Below, piece after piece: positions 1 through 5,294 of a stretch of DNA of 5,882 nt. Each line of letters starts with the position of its first letter. Positions within the stretch are counted from its first letter, which is position 1. The DNA lies in contig DVGP01000128.1 in the NCBI GenBank assembly GCA_018712665.1, positions 1 to 5,882 on the forward strand, written 5' to 3'. The notes beneath the pieces were generated by a model. That model did no database searches. It was not told where the DNA came from and was given only the letters and a program-made list of their open reading frames with translations. A program made the translations under genes and the position numbers. Source of the stretch: Candidatus Pelethomonas intestinigallinarum (GTDB taxonomy: Bacteria > Bacillota > Clostridia > Oscillospirales > Oscillospiraceae).

Positions 1-56
1 GGATCGCCGCACGGACGATCCACACGCACTGTTTTTTGACTTGATCTTTTGACAGC

Positions 57-1484
57 CTATGCCTGGTTTACACCAGGCCTTTCGGCATTCGTCCAGTCCA
101 GGGCCACCGGGTCCTCGTCTCGGAACCGATAGTAGTCGGTCCACTTCGCCCGCTCCCGGCCCAGGCCGCAGTCCAGCACAGCGAGGCACTGCCGCCCCGT
201 TCGGTCGTACACCGCCAGAGGGATGGGTTTGGACAAGCCCCCGTACTCTGGCTCTGGCGCTCCCTCGCCCAGGGTCCAGATCATCCGCTCTCCATCCCAG
301 AGGACACTGGTCCCGCACAGAAAAAGCTGGAACTCCACTGGGTAGCAGGGATCCTCCACGGACTCCGACAGGAGCCGATCCCGGAGCACCAGCTTATAGG
401 CGCCTTCCTGCCGCTCCAGGAGGCAGAAGCGCCCCTCGTCGTCGAACGGGACCACCAGGAGGCAGTTTTCCCCCTGGTGAATCAGTCGGAGGCCTGGGTT
501 CTTTGTCTCCAGCAGCTCCAGCCGCTGGCGGACCGCCCCGGTATCCGGGTCCGCCACGGTGAGGAACAGGGTATCCTCCTCACAGGTCCACACCAGGAGC
601 TGGCCCTCGCTGTCCAGCTCCATGTCCAATATTTCCGTCCGGGACAGATCAAAGGGCAGACACAATGTCAGCTCGCCGTCCTCTTCCGTGGGCAGATAAC
701 AGATGCCCCGGCCCAGAGGTATGTCGGATGAAAACGGGGCTCTATCCCCCGTCTGGTTCACCATATCAGCGTACACCAGGCCCCCTTCTCCCCAGGGCAA
801 AAACTGGATCTGGGGCCACAGCGTTTCAGATTCGGCCATAGCACTTACCGTCACCGTTCTATTCCGGTTGACCGTAATTTCTACCATCGTATTCTCCGGC
901 ATCGGCCCAAGGGTCGGGGCCAGCGTCCGGGGATGATCGGAGACAATCCGGCCGCTGACACTGCTTTGATATTCCGTCACCATAAGAGGAAATTCCTCGT
1001 AATAGTCCGCCAGATCTACAATCTCTGTCCTGGTCTCCCCCATCGGCGTGCGGGAAAAGACGTCCCGGATCGCCAGCCAGGGGAAGTCAGATTGCTCCCC
1101 CTGGAGGACACGCGCCTCTACATCGGCGGCGCCGGTCACCTCCAACAGGCTCAAGGTGGAATACGCCGTGAAGGTGTCCACAGACCACCCCTGAACCGGC
1201 TCGGAAACATCCTCAGGAGGCTCCTGGAGAAAGGCAAAGTCCGTATCCGCCTCGTACCCCTCCGGGCCGATGGTCAGGGCAGTGTCCCAGAAGAGGTTCC
1301 CCTCTCTGTCCTGAAGGCGGATGGCAGCCGTCACGCCCTGGGCGGCGGACAGGTCCCCCTCCAGCACCGTGACGTTCCAGTCCACCTGGTCCCGGCGGCT
1401 GTTGACTGCCAGGTGGGCCCCGATCAGCAGGGCCAGGGACAGGACCAGGAGGGCGGCCATGGCCGCCAGCGGCCCCTTTCTCAT
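57..1484 (-). CDS. Membrane-anchored extracytoplasmic protein of unknown function, last gene of ABC operon
   Basis: This 475-aa protein has no family I recognise. It opens with a short basic N-terminus (MRKG) and one hydrophobic helix at about residues 6-27 (LAAMAALLVLSLALLIGAHL), followed directly by polar sequence (NSRRDQ). This predicts a signal anchor with about 445 residues outside the membrane; no lipobox cysteine is seen. The rest is rich in short beta-prone segments with acidic turns, and the stretch from about 275 to 460 reads like propeller-type repeats (inference only). I chose the ATG at 1484 because its first four bases overlap the TGA of the ATPase gene (ATGA), GGAGG-rich sequence lies just upstream, and the anchor follows at once. 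The frame stays open upstream but only as a shadow of the ATPase gene. As the last cistron of a GntR-permease-permease-ATPase operon, it probably works at the cell surface with the transporter as a sensor, accessory or substrate-binding part. The role is inferred from position only. Confidence 0.85.
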   Translation of the reverse strand: MRKGPLAAMAALLVLSLALLIGAHLAVNSRRDQVDWNVTVLEGDLSAAQGVTAAIRLQDREGNLFWDTALTIGPEGYEADTDFAFLQEPPEDVSEPVQGWSVDTFTAYSTLSLLEVTGAADVEARVLQGEQSDFPWLAIRDVFSRTPMGETRTEIVDLADYYEEFPLMVTEYQSSVSGRIVSDHPRTLAPTLGPMPENTMVEITVNRNRTVTVSAMAESETLWPQIQFLPWGEGGLVYADMVNQTGDRAPFSSDIPLGRGICYLPTEEDGELTLCLPFDLSRTEILDMELDSEGQLLVWTCEEDTLFLTVADPDTGAVRQRLELLETKNPGLRLIHQGENCLLVVPFDDEGRFCLLERQEGAYKLVLRDRLLSESVEDPCYPVEFQLFLCGTSVLWDGERMIWTLGEGAPEPEYGGLSKPIPLAVYDRTGRQCLAVLDCGLGRERAKWTDYYRFRDEDPVALDWTNAERPGVNQA

Positions 1485-2224
1485 GGCTCCTCCCCCTCCT
1501 CCCCCTCGGCGAGCTGGTCCAGGGTCCGGAGGACTCGGTCCGCACGGTAGTGGTAGGCGCTCTTCACATAGTCCATCAGCGTCTCCTCCCGCTCCTCCAG
1601 CTCCAGGGTGGTCACGTCCCCCACCAGCTCCCCCCGGCGCAGGAGCACCGCCCGGCTGATGGCCTGCTCCACCTCCTCCAGGAGGTGGGTGGAGAGGAGC
1701 ACCGTCTCCGTGGGCTCCAGGAGCCCCAGAAGGACCTTGTAGAAGTCCTCCCGGTTGAACACGTCGTTGCCGGCGAAGGGCTCGTCCATGAGGATGTAGT
1801 CCGCCCCCTGGCACAGGGCCAGGACCACCTCGAACTGGTTCTTCTGGCCGGTGGAGAGCTTCCGGGGAACCTGCACGGGGAGCTGGAAAAACTCCATGAG
1901 GGCCTGGAACCGCTTCTCCCGCCAGCGGGGGAAGTGGTCCCGGTAGAAGTCCCGGTGGCCCGCCGGGGTGAGGTTGGGAAAGAAGGAGTGCTCGCAGGTG
2001 GCGAAGGAGAGGCGGTGGATGTTGGCCCGGGTGATGGGCTCCCCGTCCAACAGCACCGCCCCCCTGTGCCGGACCAGGCCCAGGATGGACTTCATCAGCG
2101 TGGTCTTCCCCGCCCCGTTCTCCCCGAAGAGGCCCACCAGCTCCCCGGGACCAATGGAGAAACTCACATCCTTCAAAGCGGGGTGGGCGCCGTAGGACTT
2201 GCACACATGGGAAATCTCAAGCAT
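1481..2224 (-). CDS. ABC transporter ATP-binding protein
   Basis: This 247-aa nucleotide-binding subunit drives a membrane exporter by ATP hydrolysis on the cytoplasmic side. Motifs seen in order are Walker A GENGAGKT (34-41, Lys40), signature LSTGQ (123-127), Walker B YILMDEP (143-149, Asp147, catalytic Glu148) and switch His180. The signature is LSTGQ rather than LSGGQ, which is common in the CcmA/YtrB-like export group. The Q-loop is unusual: aligned on the following PNLTP, the usual glutamine position is Cys77 in ATCEHSFF. The D-loop region reads AGNDVF instead of SGLDP. The ATG at 2224 has AAGGAGGGG 7 bases upstream and lies 15 bases after the three-helix membrane gene. The C-terminus is an acidic tail (EGEEGEEP) whose purine-rich codons double as the ribosome binding site of the next gene, and its TGA overlaps that gene's ATG. 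Partners are most likely the two upstream membrane proteins. The family is certain; the substrate is unknown. Confidence 0.95.
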   Translation of the reverse strand: MLEISHVCKSYGAHPALKDVSFSIGPGELVGLFGENGAGKTTLMKSILGLVRHRGAVLLDGEPITRANIHRLSFATCEHSFFPNLTPAGHRDFYRDHFPRWREKRFQALMEFFQLPVQVPRKLSTGQKNQFEVVLALCQGADYILMDEPFAGNDVFNREDFYKVLLGLLEPTETVLLSTHLLEEVEQAISRAVLLRRGELVGDVTTLELEEREETLMDYVKSAYHYRADRVLRTLDQLAEGEEGEEP

Positions 2225-2239
2225 GACTGTCCCCTCCTT

Positions 2240-2776
2240 TTATGTGAACAGATCGTAAAAGAACCGGTACACCGGCCCCTGGTCCCAGTAGAGGGGCAGG
2301 GAGCCCCCCGGGGCGCATCCCCGGTAGAGGAAATAGAATCCCACCGTCAGTGCCGCCAGCAGGAACAGGACTGCGGCCAGCTCCAGCAGGGGCAGGATCA
2401 GGCACCGGCGGTGAAACTCCCACCGGTCCGGCAGACGGCGCATGAGATAGATGCTCCGGCTGCCCCTGTAGTGACTCTGGTAGTTCTGTACCGCCTGGAC
2501 CGGCGGAATAATCAGCGCAAACCAGAACCCCCACAGGGAAGGCCACAGCATATCGTCAAACAGATTTATGGGGAATGAGGCGCCGTACGCGCCGTACAGT
2601 TCTATCCTGTGCTCATAGCCTTTTATTTCATAGGAGCATGCGTCGCCAAACAGGGACAGCGCCCAAAACACGGCGACCGCCAAGGCGGCGACGCTCCCCC
2701 ACCACCGCTTCCGGCCGTTCATCCCCGGCGGGGCCAGCTCGTCCCAGGGGATGGGCTTACGGGGTCTCCACTTCAT
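2240..2776 (-). CDS. Three-helix membrane protein, putative ABC transporter membrane subunit
   Basis: This 178-aa protein has three predicted membrane segments at about 25-44 (after the basic GRKRWW), 78-95 and 125-151. Between the second and third lies a basic cytoplasmic stretch containing YRGSRSIYLMRRLP (103-116) and then RWEFHRRC. The larger permease has a comparable segment (RGSHIHYTLERL) before a membrane helix, so the two may be distantly related halves of one transporter. It is short for an ABC-2 permease (usually six helices), so it may be a half-size or accessory subunit. The ATG at 2776 overlaps the end of the preceding gene by 20 bases and its ribosome binding site (AAGGAGGGGG) lies inside that gene, which suggests translational coupling. 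A TAA stop is followed after 15 bases by the ATPase gene. I recall similar RSIYLMRRLP proteins beside ABC ATPases in gut Clostridia, but this is memory and not a search. The assignment as a transporter subunit rests mainly on context. Confidence 0.85.
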   Translation of the reverse strand: MKWRPRKPIPWDELAPPGMNGRKRWWGSVAALAVAVFWALSLFGDACSYEIKGYEHRIELYGAYGASFPINLFDDMLWPSLWGFWFALIIPPVQAVQNYQSHYRGSRSIYLMRRLPDRWEFHRRCLILPLLELAAVLFLLAALTVGFYFLYRGCAPGGSLPLYWDQGPVYRFFYDLFT

Positions 2777-3506
2777 CCTCTCCCCCTCCTTCCTTCCAGT
2801 CCATGGCCAGATACAGCCTCCAGATCGCCATGACCGCCAGAACGCCGCATATCACGAGCACGTCGCCGTACGCGGTCGGCATCACCGAACTGAAAGCGAT
2901 CAAAAACAACAGCTCCAGCAGGGCCACCACCACCTGGGCGCCGCTCCCGCGCCCCTGGCGCATGCGGCTGGCCAGGCAGGCGCATGCCAGGGACAGCCCC
3001 AGGAAGAGGACCGCGTTGCGGACCCAGGTGCTCCACGCCTCCAGAGGCAGGAGCTGGTGGAACAGGTTGATCCGGTAGGCGGCCAGGAACACCGTCTGTC
3101 CCGAGACATAGGCCGGGTCCGCCAGGCGGCAGTAGACCCCGCTGAGGACCAGGAGCGCCCCCACCTGGACCGCCCAGAGCGCCAGGAGGCACAGCGCCAT
3201 ACATGCCCAGTGCCACAGCACGACCACCACCGGCCGGACCCGCAGCCGCTCCAGGGTGTAGTGGATGTGGCTGCCCCGGACCTCGCTCCCGGCCATGGTG
3301 AGCATGGCGGCCAGCATTGGGAAAAAGACATATAAGCCGGACGCAGGCAGCAGCCGCTCCAGGGAAAATTCCTCCATCCCCGCCAGCCGGTGCCAGTTCC
3401 AGGCGAACGCCGCCCCCTCCCCCAAAAGCAGGGCGGCGACCACCGACAGCAGCGGCTTCCACGACAGCGCCCACCACAGGGATAATACAGAAAGATGCCT
3501 TCTCAT
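2757..3506 (-). CDS. Six-helix membrane protein, putative ABC-2-type permease
   Basis: This 249-aa integral membrane protein is probably the main translocation subunit paired with the ATPase encoded two genes downstream. Hydrophobic segments are seen at about 17-37, 55-73, 92-122, 162-180, 190-208 and 215-235, fitting the six-helix ABC-2 pattern. A basic loop with SEVRGSHIHYTLERLRVRP (74-92) precedes the third segment, and the protein ends in an acidic cytoplasmic tail (EGGGEDEVETP). I chose the ATG at 3506, giving MRRHLSV, rather than a start eight codons upstream. At 3506 the start forms an ATGA overlap with the GntR gene and is preceded at proper distance by GGAGAGGAGGAG, whereas the upstream start would lie inside the GntR tail codons. 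The tail codons carry the ribosome binding site and start of the next gene. Sequence similarity to named permeases is too weak for me to assign a substrate. Confidence 0.88.
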   Translation of the reverse strand: MRRHLSVLSLWWALSWKPLLSVVAALLLGEGAAFAWNWHRLAGMEEFSLERLLPASGLYVFFPMLAAMLTMAGSEVRGSHIHYTLERLRVRPVVVVLWHWACMALCLLALWAVQVGALLVLSGVYCRLADPAYVSGQTVFLAAYRINLFHQLLPLEAWSTWVRNAVLFLGLSLACACLASRMRQGRGSGAQVVVALLELLFLIAFSSVMPTAYGDVLVICGVLAVMAIWRLYLAMDWKEGGGEDEVETP

Positions 3507-3892
3507 GTCTCCTCCTCTCCCTCGTCCCACAGCCGCCCGATGAGCTCCAGGGCGGCCCCTCGGTCCAGGCCCATCCGCCGCAGGGCCTCCGCCGCCCGCC
3601 GGGCCTCGGCGGCCAGCAGCTCCCCCCGGATGGCCGCCGCCCGCTCCGGCGGGGCGGACACATAGCTCTTGGCCCCCGGGTGGGAGCGGATCAGCCCCTC
3701 CTCCTCCAGCAGGCGGTATGCCTTCTGGATGGTGTTGGGGTTCACCCCCAGCAGGGCGGAGAGGACCCGGCGGGAGGGCAGCTCCTCCCCGTCCGCCACC
3801 GTCCCGGCGGCCACCGCTCCCTTCACGTAACGGATGATCTGGGCGTAGATGGGGACGCCTGGCTCCATGATAAAATCGTCAAAGGATACCAA
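3503..3892 (-). CDS. GntR-family transcriptional regulator, YtrA subfamily
   Basis: A 129-aa DNA-binding repressor, probably controlling its own operon. Counting from the chosen start, a GntR winged helix-turn-helix spans about 14-78: VPIYAQIIRYVK, then the LPS-R signature (38-41), the recognition helix in VNPNTIQKAYRLLEEEGLI (50-68) and a wing ending at SYVSA. Only about 50 mostly helical residues follow, too few for a FadR, HutC or MocR effector domain; this length defines the YtrA subfamily, whose members usually sit first in ABC transporter operons, as here. No ATG fits well. I chose TTG at 3892 because GGAGAGAGGGGG lies 8 bases upstream. A longer reading from TTG at 3916 would put that purine tract inside the gene, and ATG at 3868 lacks a ribosome binding site. 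The acidic tail codons (DEGEEET) serve as ribosome binding site for the permease gene, which overlaps by ATGA. Family call is firm; the ligand or drug sensed is unknown. Confidence 0.93.
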   Translation of the reverse strand: MVSFDDFIMEPGVPIYAQIIRYVKGAVAAGTVADGEELPSRRVLSALLGVNPNTIQKAYRLLEEEGLIRSHPGAKSYVSAPPERAAAIRGELLAAEARRAAEALRRMGLDRGAALELIGRLWDEGEEET

Positions 3893-3900
3893 CGAACCGT

Positions 3901-3912
3901 CCCCCTCTCTCC
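3901..3912 (-). promoter_or_regulatory. Ribosome binding site that sets the TTG start of the GntR gene
   Basis: On the minus strand this reads GGAGAGAGGGGG and ends 8 bases before the TTG at 3892. It is the only purine-rich tract upstream of the conserved winged-helix domain, so it argues for the TTG at 3892 over the TTG at 3916 or the ATG at 3868. A non-ATG start would lower repressor output relative to the ATG-started transporter genes (inference). Confidence 0.7.
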
Positions 3913-3915
3913 GCA

Positions 3916-3964
3916 AACTGTATTACTCAACTACTACGGTTTAACTGTATTATACAGGTAATAC
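3916..3964. promoter_or_regulatory. Putative autoregulatory operator of the YtrA-type repressor
   Basis: A perfect 13-base palindrome, CTGTATTATACAG (3945-3957), contains the -10 box. The decamer AACTGTATTA occurs twice in the same direction, at 3916-3925 and 3943-3952, 27 bases apart. A further inverted half site, GTATTAC at 3920-3926 against GTAATAC at 3958-3964, frames the region. Symmetric sites over the -10 and start of transcription are what is expected for a self-repressing YtrA-type GntR protein. That this particular protein binds here is inferred from position. Confidence 0.65.
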
Positions 3965-3977
3965 GGTGTGCTGTCAA
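3949..3977 (-). promoter_or_regulatory. Consensus sigma-A promoter of the ABC transporter operon
   Basis: On the minus strand there is a perfect TTGACA (-35, plus-strand 3972-3977), a 17-base spacer and a perfect TATAAT (-10, plus-strand 3949-3954). Transcription should begin near 3942, giving a leader of about 50 nt before the TTG start of the GntR gene. Such a full-consensus promoter would be strong unless repressed, which fits repressor binding at the symmetric sites overlapping the -10 box. Confidence 0.88.
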
Positions 3978-3998
3978 CACTGATTTGACAAACACCGC

Positions 3999-4027
3999 TT
4001 GCGCTTTTCCACCGTCCGTGGTACACT
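3999..4027 (+). promoter_or_regulatory. Possible promoter of the zinc-ribbon gene
   Basis: TTGCGC (3999-4004) and TACACT (4022-4027) are separated by 17 bases and lie about 40 bases before the ATG at 4069. The match to consensus is partial (3 of 6 and 4 of 6). A better -35 hexamer, TTGACA at 3985-3990, has no -10 at the right distance. This is a candidate only, but the gene is divergent from its neighbour and must have its own promoter in this gap. Confidence 0.4.
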
Positions 4028-4068
4028 GGGCGGGAAGATCCATTTTTCACGAAAGGAAGCAACACGGC

Positions 4069-4293
4069 ATGCACGAATTTGACGAAATCGAGGTCTTTGA
4101 CTGCCCCCTGTGCCGCGGGCCGGGGCTCCTGCAGGAGGAGGGCGGCTGGTGTGTCTATGTGGAGTGCATGGACTGCGGAGCCAGGACGGCGGAGCTGAGC
4201 TACCGCACGGCGGAGGAGCGGCTGGAGGCCGCCCGCCGGGTCGCCAGCACCTGGAACATGGGGAAGGTCATCCACCCGGGACCGGGGGACTGA
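4069..4293 (+). CDS. Lar-like four-cysteine zinc-ribbon protein
   Basis: A 74-aa protein with a CPLC pair (Cys12, Cys15) and a CMDC pair (Cys33, Cys36), which should bind one zinc ion. The pattern of CPxC, an aromatic-rich hairpin (WCVYVEC), CxxCGAR and then a helix with EE-R-EAA leading to a TWN motif (61-63) matches the Lar restriction-alleviation family (compare CPFCG, CxxCGA, AWN). Lar proteins of prophages help DNA escape type I restriction, but many small relatives have no tested function, so I do not claim that activity. The ATG at 4069 has AAAGGAAG about 9 bases upstream; the open frame extends further up to 3985 but without a ribosome binding site. It is the only plus-strand gene, transcribed divergently from the transporter operon, and is followed by a strong terminator. 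No phage genes are visible around it. Cys28 is an additional cysteine outside the four ligands. Confidence 0.8.
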   Translation: MHEFDEIEVFDCPLCRGPGLLQEEGGWCVYVECMDCGARTAELSYRTAEERLEAARRVASTWNMGKVIHPGPGD

Positions 4294-4296
4294 TCC

Positions 4297-4378
4297 TGTC
4301 GAAAAAGGCTGACGCCTTTTCCGCCAAAGGAGGTTCGCCGCGCCGTGCGCGGCGGGAACTCCGAGAGGCTTTTTGACA
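4297..4378 (+). other. Nested hairpin region downstream of the zinc-ribbon gene
   Basis: Three overlapping pairings can be read. A local hairpin pairs AAAAGGC (4303-4309) with GCCTTTT (4314-4320) around a TGAC loop. A GC-rich hairpin at 4329-4362 has the core GCCGCGC/GCGCGGC (4337-4343 with 4347-4353), extended by GTTC/GAAC and GGA/TCC with small bulges. An outer closing stem pairs TGTC-AAAAAG (4297-4307, one bulge) with CTTTTT-GACA (4369-4378). The outer stem uses the same A-tract as the local hairpin, so the two cannot form together. It may be a structured intergenic repeat or a composite 3' end; function is unknown. Confidence 0.6.
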
Positions 4379-4383
4379 CGCTG

Positions 4384-4428
4384 AAGGGGCCGCCGGAACG
4401 TTGTTCCGGCGGCCCCTTGCTGTTTTTT
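4384..4428 (+). terminator. Strong intrinsic terminator
   Basis: A perfect 16-bp stem, AAGGGGCCGCCGGAAC (4384-4399) with its complement at 4403-4418 around a 3-base loop, is followed by GCTG and six T residues (4423-4428). It ends plus-strand transcription from the zinc-ribbon gene. The minus-strand gene ending at 4439 converges on it. In that direction the hairpin is not followed directly by a T-tract, so termination for the opposite gene is less clear. Confidence 0.88.
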
Positions 4429-4438
4429 GTACTTCCTA

Positions 4439-5092
4439 TCAAGCGTTCGACACGCAAGCCTCCCGCACGGGATGGCGGATGACGGTCCGCAGGCGGTCCG
4501 GGGCGGTGCGGCGTGGGTCCCCCAGGTAGATCTCGTGGTGGTACCGGCCCGGGGAGAAGTCCTCCCGGAACCCCTGGTCCCGGACAAAGGCGGCGAGTTT
4601 GACGACGCTCTCCGGCTCGTCATCGTAGGGTCCCCGGTGGAGGAGCTGGGCGCACAGCCCCTCCTCCCACCGCCACAGATAGGCCCGGGACAGGTCCGCC
4701 TCCGGCCTCTTCCGCCCCAGCTCCTCCCTGGCCCAGGCGAAGACCGCCTCGTCCACGAAGTCCGGCTGGCGGATGAGGGAGATCCAGCGGAAACGGCTCT
4801 TGTCCGCCAGGGTCCTGCCGTCAAAGCCCGGCTCGTCTGTCCACCACAGCCCCTCCAGCGGCGGCACCACGTACTCGAAGTAGCCCGGCAGGGCCCGCCC
4901 TCCCAGCTTGCTCATCTTCACCGTGAAGCTCAGGCCGTACAGCAGCTCCAGGGCCTCCCGGTAACTGGCGGAGGTGTTGGGGTCCCCCGACCCCTCCACC
5001 GCGAAAAACACCATCTCCGGCACCCGAAGGATGGCCGGCCCCTTGGGCTGATATAGGTGCTTCTCCGCCTTCTTGTAGTCCAGCTTCTCCAT
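4439..5092 (-). CDS. GyrI-like small-molecule-binding domain protein (COG4832 type)
   Basis: A 217-aa stand-alone GyrI-like (SbmC/Rob C-terminal-like) ligand-binding protein, without a DNA-binding domain. Features seen are GSGDPN (34-39), YFEYVVPPLEGLWW (71-84), LCAQLLHRGPYDDEP (146-160) in the second half, and a closing HEIYLGDPRRTAPDRL (186-201). The last two segments are the ones I recognise from COG4832 proteins of Firmicutes. Two repeated halves form the binding groove in this family. Members bind diverse small molecules and some hydrolyse cyclopropane-bearing genotoxins; nothing here shows which applies. The ATG at 5092 has GGGAGG about 8 bases upstream. The ORF ends in TGA at 4439, ten bases from the T-tract of the convergent terminator. 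A 202-base gap with a palindromic element separates it from the TfoX-like gene upstream, so the two may not be cotranscribed. Confidence 0.9.
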   Translation of the reverse strand: MEKLDYKKAEKHLYQPKGPAILRVPEMVFFAVEGSGDPNTSASYREALELLYGLSFTVKMSKLGGRALPGYFEYVVPPLEGLWWTDEPGFDGRTLADKSRFRWISLIRQPDFVDEAVFAWAREELGRKRPEADLSRAYLWRWEEGLCAQLLHRGPYDDEPESVVKLAAFVRDQGFREDFSPGRYHHEIYLGDPRRTAPDRLRTVIRHPVREACVSNA

Positions 5093-5109
5093 CGTACTGC
5101 CCTCCCAAT

Positions 5110-5289
5110 CGGTCTACATCCTTTTCTTTAAAAAGAAAAGGATCAAAAGAAACTTTTCAGCAAAACTCCGTTTTGCTTGATGACTAATTTTGGCAAGTAT
5201 TTATAGACGTTATATTCCTGAGCGAAACAAAGTTTCGCGATAAAAGTTCTTTTTGATACTTTTTCTTTCAAGAAAAAGTATGTAGACCG
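5110..5289. repeat. 180-bp AT-rich palindromic repeat element with four hairpins
   Basis: The ends are a perfect 10-base inverted repeat, CGGTCTACAT (5110-5119) and ATGTAGACCG (5280-5289). Inward, each half carries an outer hairpin (5118-5143 and 5256-5281), a CAAAARRAACTTTT-type linker, and an inner hairpin (GCAAAAC/GTTTTGC at 5160-5176; GCGAAAC/GTTTCGC at 5222-5238), around a 45-base core. The halves are inverted copies of each other whose differences are mostly base-pair swaps that keep each local hairpin. G+C is about 31% by count, against strongly GC-rich flanks. There is no ORF and no obvious target duplication. It could be a MITE-like or REP/BIME-like mobile repeat, or a structured intercistronic RNA between the TfoX-like and GyrI-like genes. 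Confidence 0.8.
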
Positions 5290-5294
5290 TCAAA

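Noticed and set aside
1..36. Inverted repeat GGATCG (1-6) / CGATCC (16-21) followed by TTTTTT (31-36), a possible plus-strand terminator.
   Set aside because: The stem is only 6 bp with a 9-base loop and the T-tract starts nine bases after it. Any gene it would serve lies outside the window, so it cannot be supported.
61..78. Hairpin GCCTGGT-TTAC-ACCAGGC at the 3' end of the 475-aa gene, a possible operon terminator.
   Set aside because: It lies inside the last codons, and on the minus strand it is not followed by a T-tract. The operon terminator was not found and may lie left of the window.
57..2204. A single 715-aa minus-strand reading frame.
   Set aside because: Its first 240 residues are low-complexity Gly/Pro/Arg shadow sequence antiphase to the ATPase gene. 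The real start is the ATG at 1484, overlapping the ATPase stop.
1550..2578. A long plus-strand frame (342 aa) and other plus-strand frames across 59-3961.
   Set aside because: They are antisense shadows of the minus-strand operon caused by high G+C. They lack credible ribosome binding sites and have biased compositions rich in Pro, Arg, Gln and His.
3972..3990. TGTCAA/TTGACA inverted repeat read as two back-to-back promoters.
   Set aside because: The minus-strand TTGACA has a perfect -10 at 17 bases, but the plus-strand copy (3985-3990) has no -10-like hexamer 16 to 18 bases downstream.
4294..4383. Riboswitch or tRNA gene.
   Set aside because: The hairpins follow a stop codon instead of preceding a gene, and no cloverleaf or known aptamer core could be recognised.
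5177..5221. Promoter-like hexamers in the AT-rich core of the palindromic element on both strands.
   Set aside because: Several weak -35/-10 combinations (for example TTGATG-17-TTTATA on the plus strand) occur, as expected by chance in AT-rich sequence, and none clearly serves a gene.
5110..5289. CRISPR array or insertion sequence.
   Set aside because: There are no regularly spaced direct repeats and no transposase frame. The organisation is a single inverted duplication with four hairpins.
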